A stretch of 64,000 nucleotides of DNA from Sagittula salina (GCF_017813235.1 NZ_JAGISH010000004.1:36737-100736), one strand, 5' to 3'; shown: positions 34,668 to 43,885, counted from the stretch's first letter. The notes: generated from the sequence alone by a model not told the origin. A program made the numbers and translations.

Positions 34668-35329
34668 ATGATGGAAGATAAACTCAGGTCTGACAAGAAG
34701 TCCGTGTCGCCGGCGTTCAGCCGACGGCATCCATTATGCGGGTCGCATTCTTTGCTTTTTCTGGTGGATAAGCGGGAAAAGTTGATTGGCTTCGAATATC
34801 GGCAGTTGCTTCTTTGTGTGGATGGCGACAGCGGCCTCGCACATATAGCCAATATGCTATTTGCCAACGACGTGATCTCTGGGAAGACGCATGTTGCCGA
34901 TGTTCGTTTCACGAAGGGACTGGGAAACAGGAAGCGTGTGACTCTGACCAATGAAGGAGAAGCGTTAAGACAATTAGATGTTTCTGCTCATCAAAAGCTG
35001 ATGGATACTGCCGGATCAACCTACGGTCTGGAAACGGACATGACTCGCCTCGTAGCCGCTCGCCTGCTTGCAAAGTATGGCGCGTCCTATTCGACCAAAG
35101 AGGGCAAGACCTCGCAAACAATGGTTACGAGTGGAAATACCATCGGAAGGAGGAACCAGAACAGGTCGTCCGACTTCTGACGGATCGCGGGGATCTTTTT
35201 TTTGGCGATCTTGCCATCCTTCTTTCGAGATCATCAATGGCACCGGTTGATAAGTATTTTGCTCTGGTTCGCAGGCGCATCAAAGCGTTTGATCGAGGCG
35301 CGCGACCAACTTCTGGCGAAACAACTTGA
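34668..35329 (+). pseudogene. Unknown gene, probably frameshifted once near 35090
   Basis: The frame from ATG 34668 (or 34671) runs to a stop at 35180, but its last 25 residues look non-coding. From about 35084 the frame one base further on reads as a natural continuation: FDQRGQDLANNGYEWKYHR, VVRLLTDRGDLFFGDLAILL and KYFALVRRRIKAFDRGARP, ending at 35329. Loss of one base near TATTCGACC (35088-35096) explains both. The repaired protein would be about 220 residues, unlike any family I recognise. It is divergent from the CFLTTA gene with 23 bases between starts, so the two may belong together. Confidence 0.5.
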
Positions 35330-36360
35330 TATGTGAACGCCTTCTATGATCCGCGAATGATTGAAAAGGTCGCCACGATTTTTTCGATTTTATTATAACT
35401 ATATGCTCCCAGAGTCGGCGGAGAGCGGGAAGCCGAAGGTCGGACGTCAAACGCCTGCAATGAAAATAGGGACAGCTAAGGGGTTGGTGTATGTTCGCGA
35501 TGTGCTGTCTTTCTCGTAAATAGATCGTTCACCTTAACTCCAGAAAATTCACTATGTTTCCCCGATATGACATCTGAGAGAACCCATATTTTATCTATGA
35601 CATGTTCTTCGGGTGCGACGCGAAACAACCAAGATAGTCGATATAGTCATACGAATTCAGGAAACCAGCCAGCCATGACACTTCGCGCGCCAAAATTGAT
35701 GAATACCGCTATCATCTCAGATGATGCTTATTTGGCGGCTCAACTGACCTCTGCCGTTGCTGAGCGATTTCATTATCTGTCGGTTATGGACGGACCGAGG
35801 TTGACGCGTCCAGATGGTCAAGCCGAGATAGTGCGTCGGAACAACGCTCTCGCTGGGATCAATGCAAACGATGTAATCTTATCCGGTCTCTCGGACGATC
35901 AAGTTAAGGCCATGTCGGATAAGTTTCCAAATGGCATTGTTCATTTACGTGGGTATGCAGACGTTGAAGGTCTTGCGTCGGAGGCAGTTCTCAACAATGA
36001 GTGCCTCAAATGGGGGCGCGAAAACATTGGAGTTTGCCTCCTTAAAGCACTTTATGAAGGACGCCTTATCGACTTTGAAGATAATGGCCCGACAATGACT
36101 ACAACCGGCGGCGAGAGCAAGCGCCACGTCGTGTGTGAAGCAGGTAATAAGACCTCGGAAATAATCGCCGCGAACTACGCTTATTCACTTGGAGCCTCGC
36201 TCACAATTATCCCCAAGGTCAATGCTGAGTTGACGGAGCAGATCCTTGAACAGCTTTATTCGTCTGAAAACGGGGAACAGCGCCTGAGCCTGCAAACTGA
36301 CCTCTTTAATCTATGTGGCAGTGTCGAATTTCCCCACGGGACATCTCTAACATTTTTTAC

Positions 36361-36367
36361 AAAAAAA
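36361..36367 (+). other. A7 run at the frame change, in -1 slippery register
   Basis: Read in the upstream frame the run is ACA AAA AAA, which is the A-AAA-AAA heptamer; a -1 slip gives exactly the frame of the downstream segment. An indel in the run would do the same. Other lesions in the gene favour an indel. Confidence 0.6.
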
Positions 36368-36907
36368 TTCCATTTGGCATAGGGTATCCTTCCCATCCTT
36401 CAACACACATTTTCAATTGCCCCGATTGCGGAGTTTCTGTCATGAATGGATTTGCGGCCGAACAGAGCGGCAGCAGAGGTGTAAATGTAGCAGTTTTGGT
36501 GGACCCTGAGAAAACTCCGGCGCCAGAGATTGATGCTGCCGCAAAGGTTTTGTCTAAGAAACGGGTTTTCGTCCGTGGATATCGTGGGAAGGGCGCAGAA
36601 GTCAACTCCATTTCAGATATGGTCGATCACTTTCCATATGACATGTTATTGTTCGCGACACACTGTGGCGATGCTGACGGCTGGCGCTGGACGTATGAGT
36701 TCACTGACAGTGAAGGTTTCGACCGCCGTCTAATAGTAGACATCGCAATCGGTATCGGGCGCACTGACGATAATAATCCGTTCAGAGTGATGCAGTTTAG
36801 TTATTTTCAGTCGCTTGATGGCGTCGATTGGAACGATCCCGTGGCTAAGGCTGATCTCTATGTCGGCAGCGCCATTAAGGATTATGTAGAGCGGTCCAAC
36901 AGAGATG

Positions 36908-36915
36908 ATTTTGAG
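36908..36915 (+). repeat. Target-site duplication, left copy (ATTTTGAG)
   Basis: ATTTTGAG immediately precedes the IS left end and recurs at 38050-38057 immediately after its right end. Eight bases is the length typical of IS1595-family insertions. Confidence 0.95.
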
Positions 36916-38049
36916 GGCTATGTCTGAAAATCGTGTTGGTGTTGCTTCGCTTTTGCCGTAATCGGCCAAGATTGTCTCTCCGCGCACAGACGGAGATCCC
37001 ACAGCATGCACTACACCCCTCGGTTCGTCATCGACGCCCTCTTGTCGTCGATCGCCAACTTGCCTCCCCGGAAGATCGCCGAGGCCGAAGTCGCATTGGC
37101 GACGGCACGAAGGCGCGCGGAAGCGGTGGTGGAGATCGACGCAGCCGCGGCGGAGCGCGCCTGCCCGCGCTGCGCCAGCTCCGAACGGTCATCGTGGGGG
37201 ACGACACGCACCGGGGCGCGCCGCTAGCGCTGCAGGACTTGCCAGAAGACCTGGAGCGGGCGAACGGGCTCGCCCGTGGCGCACATTCACCGGCCTGGCC
37301 TGTTCATCGAACTGATGCGAAATATGCTCGACCCGAACGAGACGCCGCTCTCGTGCCGCAAGATGGCGCACCGCCTCGGACTGTCCAAGGACACGGTGTG
37401 GCGCTGGCGGATGGTCATCCTTGAACATCTGGCTTCTGTGCCACCGGAGGTGATGACGGGGATCGTGGAGACAGATGAGACATACCAGAGGGAGAGCCGG
37501 AAGGGGTCGCGCGAATGGGTCCGAAAGGCGGCAAACCCGAACGACCCCAGCATCCCGACACCACCTCGCCGACGCTGGAAAGATTATGGCCGCAAGGGGC
37601 CGCCGCAGGCGATCGTCCGGCAATGGCTCCTTCCGATTCTGGGAGTTGTCGATCGGACTGGCGCGGCGAGCTTCCAGCTCATCGCAGACACGAAGCAGCC
37701 GACAATCGACGCGGCTCTCGCGCCCCAAGTGGCAGGCGATGCGATGATGCTTTTTGACGGGGCTCCGCAGTATGAGGCGATCGCCCGAGCCCGCGGCCTC
37801 TCATACAAGGTTCTTATCGCCGGCAGGCGCAGCAGAACCACGCCGAAGGCGTTTCATCTGAACTCAGTGAATGGACTGCATGCTGAGTGGAAGAGCGACT
37901 TCCGCACACCATTCCGAGGTCCGGCGACGAAGTATCTCGCGGGCTATGCCCGATGGATGGTGGCGCGCCGCAAAGGCGATGCCGTAGAAGCATTCAGGGC
38001 GATACTGGCCTGAATTGATCCACCGCCAACACGATTTTCAGACATAGCC
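36916..38049 (+). mobile_element. IS1595-family insertion sequence, 1134 bp, complete ends
   Basis: Both ends are defined: the left end begins GGCTATGTCTGAAAATCG at 36916 and the right end is its exact inverse at 38026-38049, giving 24-bp perfect terminal inverted repeats. ATTTTGAG flanks both sides. The element carries one transposase gene on the plus strand, broken by an amber codon. It splits the CHAT-like gene; removing it with one copy of the duplication rejoins the two halves in frame (DDFE then PVHKEPLD). Perfect ends and duplication indicate a recent insertion. Confidence 0.93.
37006..38013 (+). pseudogene. IS1595 transposase gene with an in-frame amber stop
   Basis: Transposase of 335 codons with TAG at 37225-37227 (codon 74). 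The same frame continues without other lesions. The stop falls between the two zinc knuckles (ACPRCASSERSS before, RCRTCQKTW after), at a place where Trp is expected (TGG to TAG). Downstream: HRLGLSKDTVWRWRM helix-turn-helix, VETDETYQRESRKGSREW and MMLFDGAPQYEAIAR of the ISXO2-like catalytic domain, and LNSVNGLHAEWKSDFR. The C-terminal open frame could restart at GTG 37276 but would lack the zinc ribbon. Confidence 0.85.
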
Positions 38050-38555
38050 ATTTTGAGCCAGTGCACAAAGAACCTCTGGATAGGGTTAAGTTATCGGCGG
38101 CAATGGCGATGTTCGACAATAATTTCATTCCGATGCCAACCTCACTTGCTGAAAACGGAACGCCGATTGTCATAAATAATGCGTGTGTATCCTGGCACGA
38201 ACTTGCTGCACGTTTCACATTTGGAAATGCTCGCGCATATATTGGGACTCTTTTCCCGTCTTGCCGTTTTAAGCTGAGAGCATGGTGAATATTGTTCTCG
38301 ACAAACACTGGGGTAAGCCACTTCCAGAGGCATTATGGTTGGCGCAGATTGAGACTTACGGAAAGTCAGATAAACGCAGACCTTATTGATGACCGGTGTC
38401 TACATACAGAAATTGCGATCTAAGAAAGAGGATGTGCCCCGGCATATCATGCAGGCTTGTCAGAAAGTGGTCGCCACTATGCCCAACGGGTTGCGCTTTC
38501 TAAGGGCGAGGAACAGAAGGATGCGGAACACGTTCATCGCTATTATCAAAATTAA
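38050..38555 (+). pseudogene. CHAT/caspase-like protease gene, 3' part (several lesions)
   Basis: Continuation of the gene cut at 36915. From 38058 the frame gives PVHKEPLDRVKLSAAMAMFD, then GTPIVINNACVSWHELAARF, the Cys block of a CHAT-like site, and ARAYIGTLFP. A frame change and a TAA near 38268 precede AESMVNIVLDKHWGKPLPEA (third frame), then a TGA at 38387, then MTGVYIQKLRSKKEDVPRH, then another shift into LSESGRHYAQRVALSKGEE ending at 38555. The order GTLFP...W-GKPLPEALWLAQ is the usual end of CHAT domains. At least four lesions mark it as decayed. Confidence 0.6.
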
Positions 38556-38650
38556 GCAACTGCATTTTATAATAAATGGCTGAAGGATTAAGTCGCTCCA
38601 ATAGCAGTTTCCTTCCCCCCCGCCTCTACCGGGGGATGATGATCAACATC

Positions 38651-38675
38651 AACCATACAAACCAGAACGGCTGGG
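38651..38675 (-). repeat. Right copy of the inverted pair bounding the island
   Basis: Reverse complement matches 32735-32759 at 22 of 25 positions. It lies where GC-rich sequence resumes, next to a minus-oriented copy of the dispersed hairpin element. Confidence 0.65.
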
Positions 38676-38730
38676 GCTCCGCCCCCCCGCCTGCGGCGCC
38701 CCCCGCGGTATTTCCGAACCAAAGAAGCAT
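38670..38730 (-). terminator. Dispersed hairpin element, minus-oriented copy at island edge
   Basis: In reverse it reads TGCTTCTTTGGTTCGGAAAT, then ACCGCGGGG and a GC-rich inverted segment (GGCGGAGCCCC). Same family as the copies at 47791 and 63926. Confidence 0.5.
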
Positions 38731-38840
38731 ATGGTGTGGCGAAACGGCTGCGGACCGAGATTTTCAGCAGATGCGCTGCCTTTTCGCAGGCATCGGCTCT
38801 GCCTCTGTTGCCCGGCCCGCTGGCGTCCTATCTCTGGCAG

Positions 38841-41270
38841 ATGACCCGCTTGCCCGCCCCCCTTCAGGACTGGTTCGACGCCCGTGGCTGGCAGCTGCAC
38901 CCGCACCAGCGCGCCATGCTGGAGCGCGCCGCCCTGCCCTCCCTGCTGCTGATCGCCCCGACCGGCGGCGGCAAGACGCTGTCCGGCTTCCTGCCCACGC
39001 TCGCCGAACTTGCCGCCGAGCCGCGCGACGGATTGCACACGCTCTATATCTCGCCGCTGAAGGCGCTTGCCGCCGACATCCGCCGCAACCTGTTGATCCC
39101 CATCGAGGAGGCGGGCCTGCCGATCACGGTGGAGGACCGAACCGGCGACACCAGCCACGCCAGGAAGCGCCGCCAGCGCGCGGCCCCGCCGAACATCCTG
39201 CTGACCACACCGGAGTCGCTTGCGCTGCTGACCTCCTACGAGGATGCCGCGCGGACGTTCGCAGGGGTCGAGCGCGTCGTGATAGACGAGATCCACGCGC
39301 TGGCGGAATCGAAGCGCGGCGACCAGCTCATGCTGGCGCTGGCGCGGTTGCAGACCCTCGCGCCCGGCCTCCGCCGCGTTGGCCTGTCCGCCACCGTCGA
39401 GGACCCCGCCGCCATCGCCCGGTTCATGTCCTGCGGCGAGACGGAAACCCAGATCCTGCAGGCCGACCCCGGCCCCGATCCGGACATTCGCATGTTGGCG
39501 ACGGACACCCCGCCGCCATGGTCCGGCGGCGGCGCCGCCTACGCCATTCCCGCCGTGCTCGAACAGGTCCGGCAACACCGCACGACGCTGATCTTTCACA
39601 ACACCCGCGCGCAGGCGGAAATCTTCTTTCACAACCTCTGGCTCGCCAACGAGGACGCCCTGCCCATCGGCATCCACCACGGCTCACTCGACCGGGGCCA
39701 GCGCCAGAAGGTCGAACAGGCCATGGTTGACGGCCGCCTGCGCGCCATTGTCTGTACCGGCTCGCTCGACCTCGGGATCGACTGGGGCGACGTCGACCTG
39801 GTGATCCAGGTCGGCGCCCCGAAGAACGTCAAGCGGCTGGTGCAGCGCATCGGCCGCGCCAACCACCGCTACAACGCGCCGTCAAAGGCGCTGCTGGTGC
39901 CCGCCAACCGCTTCGAGGTCGTCGAATGCGTCGCCGCGCTGGAGGCGGTGAAGGCGCACGCCCTCGACGGCGAGCCACGCGGGCCGGGGCCGCGCGACGT
40001 GCTCTGCCAGCACATCCTGATCGCCGCCGCCGCCGGGCCCTTCGACGCGAGCGACCTCTACGCCGAGATGTCCGCCGCCGGGTCCTATCGCGGGCTGACG
40101 CGGGCGGAGTTCGACGACTGCCTCGATTTCTGCGCCACCGGCGGCTATGCCCTGCGCGCCTACGACCAGTGGCGGCGCCTGATGCAGCGCCCGGACGGGT
40201 TGTGGCAGCTGCGCGACCCGCGCGGCACGCTCCGCATCCGTCAGAATATCGGCACGATCCAGGACACCGACACGCTGAAGGTACGTTGGAAGGGGCGCGG
40301 CGGCGCGCCGCTGGGCGAGATCGAGGAAGGCTTTGCCGCCTCCCTGACAAAGGGCGACACCTTCCTCATCGGCGGACAGATCGTGCGTTACGAGGGCCTG
40401 CGCGAACTCACCGTCGAAGTTTCCCGCGATGCGCATCGAAAACCGAAGATCGCCACCTTCATGGGGACGAAGTTCGCCACGTCGACGCAGTTGTCGGACC
40501 GCATCCTGCGGCTTTTCCAGCAGGAGACATGGCCCGGCCTGCCCGCCCACACCGCGCAATGGCTGGCCCTGCAGCGCGAGCGTTCACGCCTGCCCGAACC
40601 GGGCCGCCTGCTGGTGGAAAGCTTCCCGCATGACGGGCGGCAGCAATTCGTGGTCTACGGGTTCGCGGGCAGGAACGCGATGCAGACGCTCGGCCTGCTG
40701 CTGACCAAGCGGATGGAGGAGATGGGCCTCGCCCCCATGGGTTTTGTCGCTACCGATTACGCCACGCTGATCTGGGGGCTGGACGCGGTCACCGACCCGG
40801 TGCCGCTGTTCGACGTGCGCGCGCTGGAGAACGGCCTCGGCACATGGCTTGCGGGCAACGCCGTGATGAAGCGCACCTTCCGCGCCTGCGCCACAATCGC
40901 CGGGCTGATCGAACGCCAGCACGGCGGTCAGCGCAAGACCGGGCGGCAGGCCACCATGTCATCCGACATCCTCTACGATACATTGCTGAAATACGACCCC
41001 GACCACCTGATGCTGCGGATCACCCATGAGGAAGCCATGCGCGGGCTGGTAGACTTTTCCCGAATTCGGGAAATGTGCGCGAGAGTGGGAGGTCGCATCG
41101 ATCACGTCCGCCTCGATCGGGTGACGCCGCTAGCCGCGCCGCTCTTCCTCGAACCGGGCCGGGTTCCGGTGAACGGTTCCGCCGAAGAGCGCCTGCTGGA
41201 AGAAGAGGTCACCCGCTTGTTGACCGAAAGCGGCCTCGCAGAGGTCACATCCCGACCGGAGCCGCGCTGA
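38841..41270 (+). CDS. Ligase-associated DNA damage response DEXH-box helicase
   Basis: Superfamily 2 Lhr-like helicase, about 809 residues from ATG 38841; homology starts at LPAPLQDWFDARGW and the frame is open from 38736. Motifs: I APTGGGKTLSGF, II VVIDEIHAL, III VGLSATVED, IV LIFHNTRAQAE, V CTGSLDLGIDWG, VI QRIGRANHRYN. The C-terminal Lhr winged-helix and DUF4011-like region follows (IATFMGTKFATSTQLSDRIL). This family works with an ATP-dependent ligase, an exonuclease and PdeM in a DNA-end repair set; PdeM is at 43886, separated by a two-component pair. The ligase is not in the window. Confidence 0.88.
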   Translation: MTRLPAPLQDWFDARGWQLHPHQRAMLERAALPSLLLIAPTGGGKTLSGFLPTLAELAAEPRDGLHTLYISPLKALAADIRRNLLIPIEEAGLPITVEDRTGDTSHARKRRQRAAPPNILLTTPESLALLTSYEDAARTFAGVERVVIDEIHALAESKRGDQLMLALARLQTLAPGLRRVGLSATVEDPAAIARFMSCGETETQILQADPGPDPDIRMLATDTPPPWSGGGAAYAIPAVLEQVRQHRTTLIFHNTRAQAEIFFHNLWLANEDALPIGIHHGSLDRGQRQKVEQAMVDGRLRAIVCTGSLDLGIDWGDVDLVIQVGAPKNVKRLVQRIGRANHRYNAPSKALLVPANRFEVVECVAALEAVKAHALDGEPRGPGPRDVLCQHILIAAAAGPFDASDLYAEMSAAGSYRGLTRAEFDDCLDFCATGGYALRAYDQWRRLMQRPDGLWQLRDPRGTLRIRQNIGTIQDTDTLKVRWKGRGGAPLGEIEEGFAASLTKGDTFLIGGQIVRYEGLRELTVEVSRDAHRKPKIATFMGTKFATSTQLSDRILRLFQQETWPGLPAHTAQWLALQRERSRLPEPGRLLVESFPHDGRQQFVVYGFAGRNAMQTLGLLLTKRMEEMGLAPMGFVATDYATLIWGLDAVTDPVPLFDVRALENGLGTWLAGNAVMKRTFRACATIAGLIERQHGGQRKTGRQATMSSDILYDTLLKYDPDHLMLRITHEEAMRGLVDFSRIREMCARVGGRIDHVRLDRVTPLAAPLFLEPGRVPVNGSAEERLLEEEVTRLLTESGLAEVTSRPEPR

Positions 41271-41784
41271 TCGCCCGCGCCGCAGCGGTCCCGACACGGG
41301 GTACACACGGCCCCGGTCGGGCGGCAGTGCTCCCCGGTCGCTTCCTTCCATCCGATGGGGGCCGTCACTTCCCTCGATCCGAGGGGAGCGCCCGATGCCG
41401 CTGGTCCTGCCATCGGATGGGACCACCCGATGAGCCCGGCTGCCTGCTTCGATCCGATGGCCCTGCCCGACGGTCCCGGTCGTTTGCCTCGACCCTACGC
41501 CCCCGTTCCGCTGGGCAATCTCTGCTGCGGCAAGGTGACGCTGTCGCCCCGGTCAGCGAAGGTGCGCCTTCGCATTTCCCGGCGTGCCTCGGGGAACGGC
41601 TTGGGGTACGAGGCCGGGATTTTGGGCCGGGTCTGAACGAAGCGGCGGGATGAAGCTCCGCGATCAAGGAACCTGAATGCGCCGCCGGAAGTCGCACCAG
41701 AATTGACGGCAGAATCCTCAGCCGGGAACCTCAACCAAACCCGGCCGATATCACCGTCCGGGGCTGGGCCGCATGGCCACCCGC
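41271..41784. other. Gap with repeated CCATCSGATGG palindromes
   Basis: Between the helicase and the response regulator (convergent). CCATCCGATGG at 41348, CCATCGGATGG at 41410 and GATCCGATGG at 41451 are self-complementary around one base, and CCCGATG recurs between them. Several open frames cross the region but none has a ribosome site or recognisable protein. Confidence 0.5.
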
Positions 41785-42189
41785 TCAGGCCGCATCCAGC
41801 AGCTTGAGCATCTCCTCCACGTCATGACCGCGCAGCGGTTTTTCGAAGTAGCCACGCACCAACGGCGTCTTCATTGCGCGCTGCCGGTCCATCGGCGCCC
41901 CGGACGACGAGACGATGACCACGACCACATCTTTGGGCCAGCCGTGTTCGACCAGTTTCTCGCGCAGCGCCTCCGCTGTCTCGAAACCATCCATCAGCGG
42001 CATCCTGATATCCATCAACACAAGCGGGCCCTTTTCGCCGTCCGTCCGTACCGCGCCATAGAGCTTGTCGAGGAAGTCCCGCCCGTCCTCGGCCTCATGC
42101 ACCGCCGTAAAGCGCCCCGACTTCGCCAGACGCCGCCGCGCGGTGTAACGGTCGACCTCGCGATCATCAACGATATACGCTTGGGTCAT
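41785..42189 (-). CDS. Single-domain response regulator
   Basis: CheY-type receiver without an output domain, 134 residues. IVDDREVDRYTARR supplies the acidic pocket (one Asp pair), VLMDIRMPLMDGFETAE holds the phosphoacceptor Asp, VIVSSSGAPMDRQRAM the switch Ser/Thr and GYFEKPLRGHDV the Lys. The DDREVDRYTARRRLA opening resembles receivers paired with bacteriophytochrome-like kinases. Its start overlaps the kinase stop by 4 bases, so it is co-translated with that kinase and probably its direct phosphotransfer partner. Confidence 0.9.
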   Translation of the reverse strand: MTQAYIVDDREVDRYTARRRLAKSGRFTAVHEAEDGRDFLDKLYGAVRTDGEKGPLVLMDIRMPLMDGFETAEALREKLVEHGWPKDVVVVIVSSSGAPMDRQRAMKTPLVRGYFEKPLRGHDVEEMLKLLDAA

Positions 42190-43643
42190 TTCACTTGCTC
42201 CTGGTTGAGGGGCAGCGACACGGTGAACTCCGTGCCCTGCCCCAGTTCGCTGGATACGGCGATCTCGCCGCCCAGCCGTTCCACGTTCCGCCGCGCGAGG
42301 TTCAGCCCCACCCCGGAACCGCCCCGGTCCCCGCGCCGGGCGAAAAGATCGAAGATATGCGGCAGGAAGTCAGCCGGTATACCGATCCCGTTGTCGATGA
42401 TCATCAGCTCCAGATGGTCGCCCGCCTCGCGTGCGCCGATGCGCACCTCCAGCTCCGGCTTGGACATGTCGCGGAACTGGATTGCATTCGACAGGAGGTT
42501 GCGCAGGATGCTGCGCAGTACGGGCGCCTCCGTCATCAGGGTCAGGTCGCTCGGCACCGTGGGCCGCAGCTGGACCCCGGACAGCCCCGCGGCCAGGTGT
42601 TCCCAGAGTTCCGCGACCATGTCCCGCAGCGCCACGCCCACCTGCGGCCCTTCTACCCCCGGAGCCAGCGTCAAGCGCAGGACCTCCTCGATCTCGGCGG
42701 CGCTGTTTTCCGCGATCTCCTTTGCGCGGGCCAGCGTCGCCGCCAGTTCGCCATGTTCGCCTGCTTCCAGATCCTCCACGCAGAGCGTCAGCAGCCCTGA
42801 AACGGAGACCAGCGGCGCCTTCAGGTCGTGGCTGATACTGCGCGAGAATTCCCACAGGTCGGCGTTCAGACGCTCCAGCTCCAGCGCGCGGGCGGACATG
42901 GCCTGCTCCGCCGCCACGCGTTCGGTCAGGTCGACCAGGGTCACCACCACGCGCGGCGCGCCGTCCACCTCCACCCGGTTCAGCACGCCCTCCACCGCGA
43001 CCGCGTGGCCGTCCCGATGCAGCGCGGACACCATCCGCCCGCGCGCCATGGCCCGCCCCTCGCCTAGACTGGAGAAGCTGCGCCGGTAGACCCGGTGCGC
43101 GGTGCGCAGCTGTTCGGGGATCAACACCTCGACCGTCTGGCCCAGAAGGTCCTCCGGGCGATACCCGACCAGCGCCTCCACCGCCTGGTTCACAAACTCG
43201 ATACGGCCTTCCTCGTCGACCACCAGCATGGTGCAGGAGGCCGCGTCCATGATCGCCCGGATGCGCGCCCGGTTGCGCAGTTGCGCCCGCGCGTCCACCG
43301 CCGTGACGATCGTCATGGAGGTCCCGTCCACCGTCACCGGTTCCAGCGCCAGTTCCAGCGGCAGGGCCTCCCCGGAGCGGGTCACGCCCGCCACCGTTCG
43401 CCCCGCGCCCATGCGCCGTTTCGCCGGAAGCACGGCAAAGGCCTCCCTCAGGCCGACGTGCGCCTCCTTCATGGCCCGGGGCAGGAGCACCTCCACCGGT
43501 TGCCCCACCAGCGCGCCCGCCTCGTAGCCGAACAGGCTGTCGAACTCGGCGTTGGTCAGCCGGACCAGCCCCTCGCCGTCCGCCAGCAGCATGGGCACCG
43601 GGGTCACGCCAAAGGCCAGCGCGACTGTGTCAAAGGTCATCAT
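42186..43643 (-). CDS. PAS-domain sensor histidine kinase, cytoplasmic
   Basis: About 485 residues from ATG 43643 (a second ATG is at 43640; TTG 43682 is in frame). Two PAS domains: TPVPMLLADGEGLVRLTNAEF to about residue 110, and CTMLVVDEEGRIEFVNQAVEALVGY to about 245. The H-box FSRSISHDLKAPLVSVSGLL carries the phosphoacceptor His; N-box LRNLLSNAIQFRD, G1 MIIDNGIGIP, and G2 GSGVGLNLARRNVE are intact. No membrane segments, so it senses an internal signal, perhaps light or redox by analogy with similar PAS kinases. Pairs with the receiver protein downstream. Confidence 0.88.
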   Translation of the reverse strand: MMTFDTVALAFGVTPVPMLLADGEGLVRLTNAEFDSLFGYEAGALVGQPVEVLLPRAMKEAHVGLREAFAVLPAKRRMGAGRTVAGVTRSGEALPLELALEPVTVDGTSMTIVTAVDARAQLRNRARIRAIMDAASCTMLVVDEEGRIEFVNQAVEALVGYRPEDLLGQTVEVLIPEQLRTAHRVYRRSFSSLGEGRAMARGRMVSALHRDGHAVAVEGVLNRVEVDGAPRVVVTLVDLTERVAAEQAMSARALELERLNADLWEFSRSISHDLKAPLVSVSGLLTLCVEDLEAGEHGELAATLARAKEIAENSAAEIEEVLRLTLAPGVEGPQVGVALRDMVAELWEHLAAGLSGVQLRPTVPSDLTLMTEAPVLRSILRNLLSNAIQFRDMSKPELEVRIGAREAGDHLELMIIDNGIGIPADFLPHIFDLFARRGDRGGSGVGLNLARRNVERLGGEIAVSSELGQGTEFTVSLPLNQEQVK

Positions 43644-43885
43644 ATGTGGATCATGGCCATGGCCGCTTCCCGCCTTTCGCAATCATCGCCGCCTCCCCGG
43701 TTGAACCGATAAGTCAGACGCTAGTTCTCGCCGGTAAAGAAATCCTTGCCACCGTCGCCGGACCGGACGAAGGAAACCGCGCCGACCGCGCATACAACCC
43801 TCTGAAAAATAGCAACAATTTTACTCAAGAACCCGTGATCCGCCCCCCCCTTGCCGGCCGCCCCGCCCGGTGTCAGAAACGAAGC

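Larger units (their letters stand above)
35675..36915 (+). pseudogene. CHAT/caspase-like protease gene, 5' part (frameshifted, cut by IS)
   Basis: First part of a gene for a protein of about 600 residues. The starting frame (ATG 35675; 35567 and 35699 are alternatives) ends at 36382; a -1 shift at the A7 run 36361-36367 continues it as KKIPFGIGYPSHPSTHIF. The first 200 residues (NTAIISDDAYLAAQLTSAV, LRGYADVEGLASEAVLNNE) are of unknown fold. LLFATHCGDADGWRWTYEF carries the His-Cys-Gly block of a CHAT-like site. Excision of the IS at 36916 restores the frame into the 3' part at 38058. Base composition is clearly AT-richer than the core genes. Confidence 0.65.

Noticed and set aside
36933..37424. 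163-codon frame inside the IS element
   Set aside because: Out of frame with the recognisable IS1595 transposase and Arg-rich; a shadow.
41075..41653. Open frame across the helicase end and the following gap
   Set aside because: No start signal and no protein character; part overlaps the helicase.
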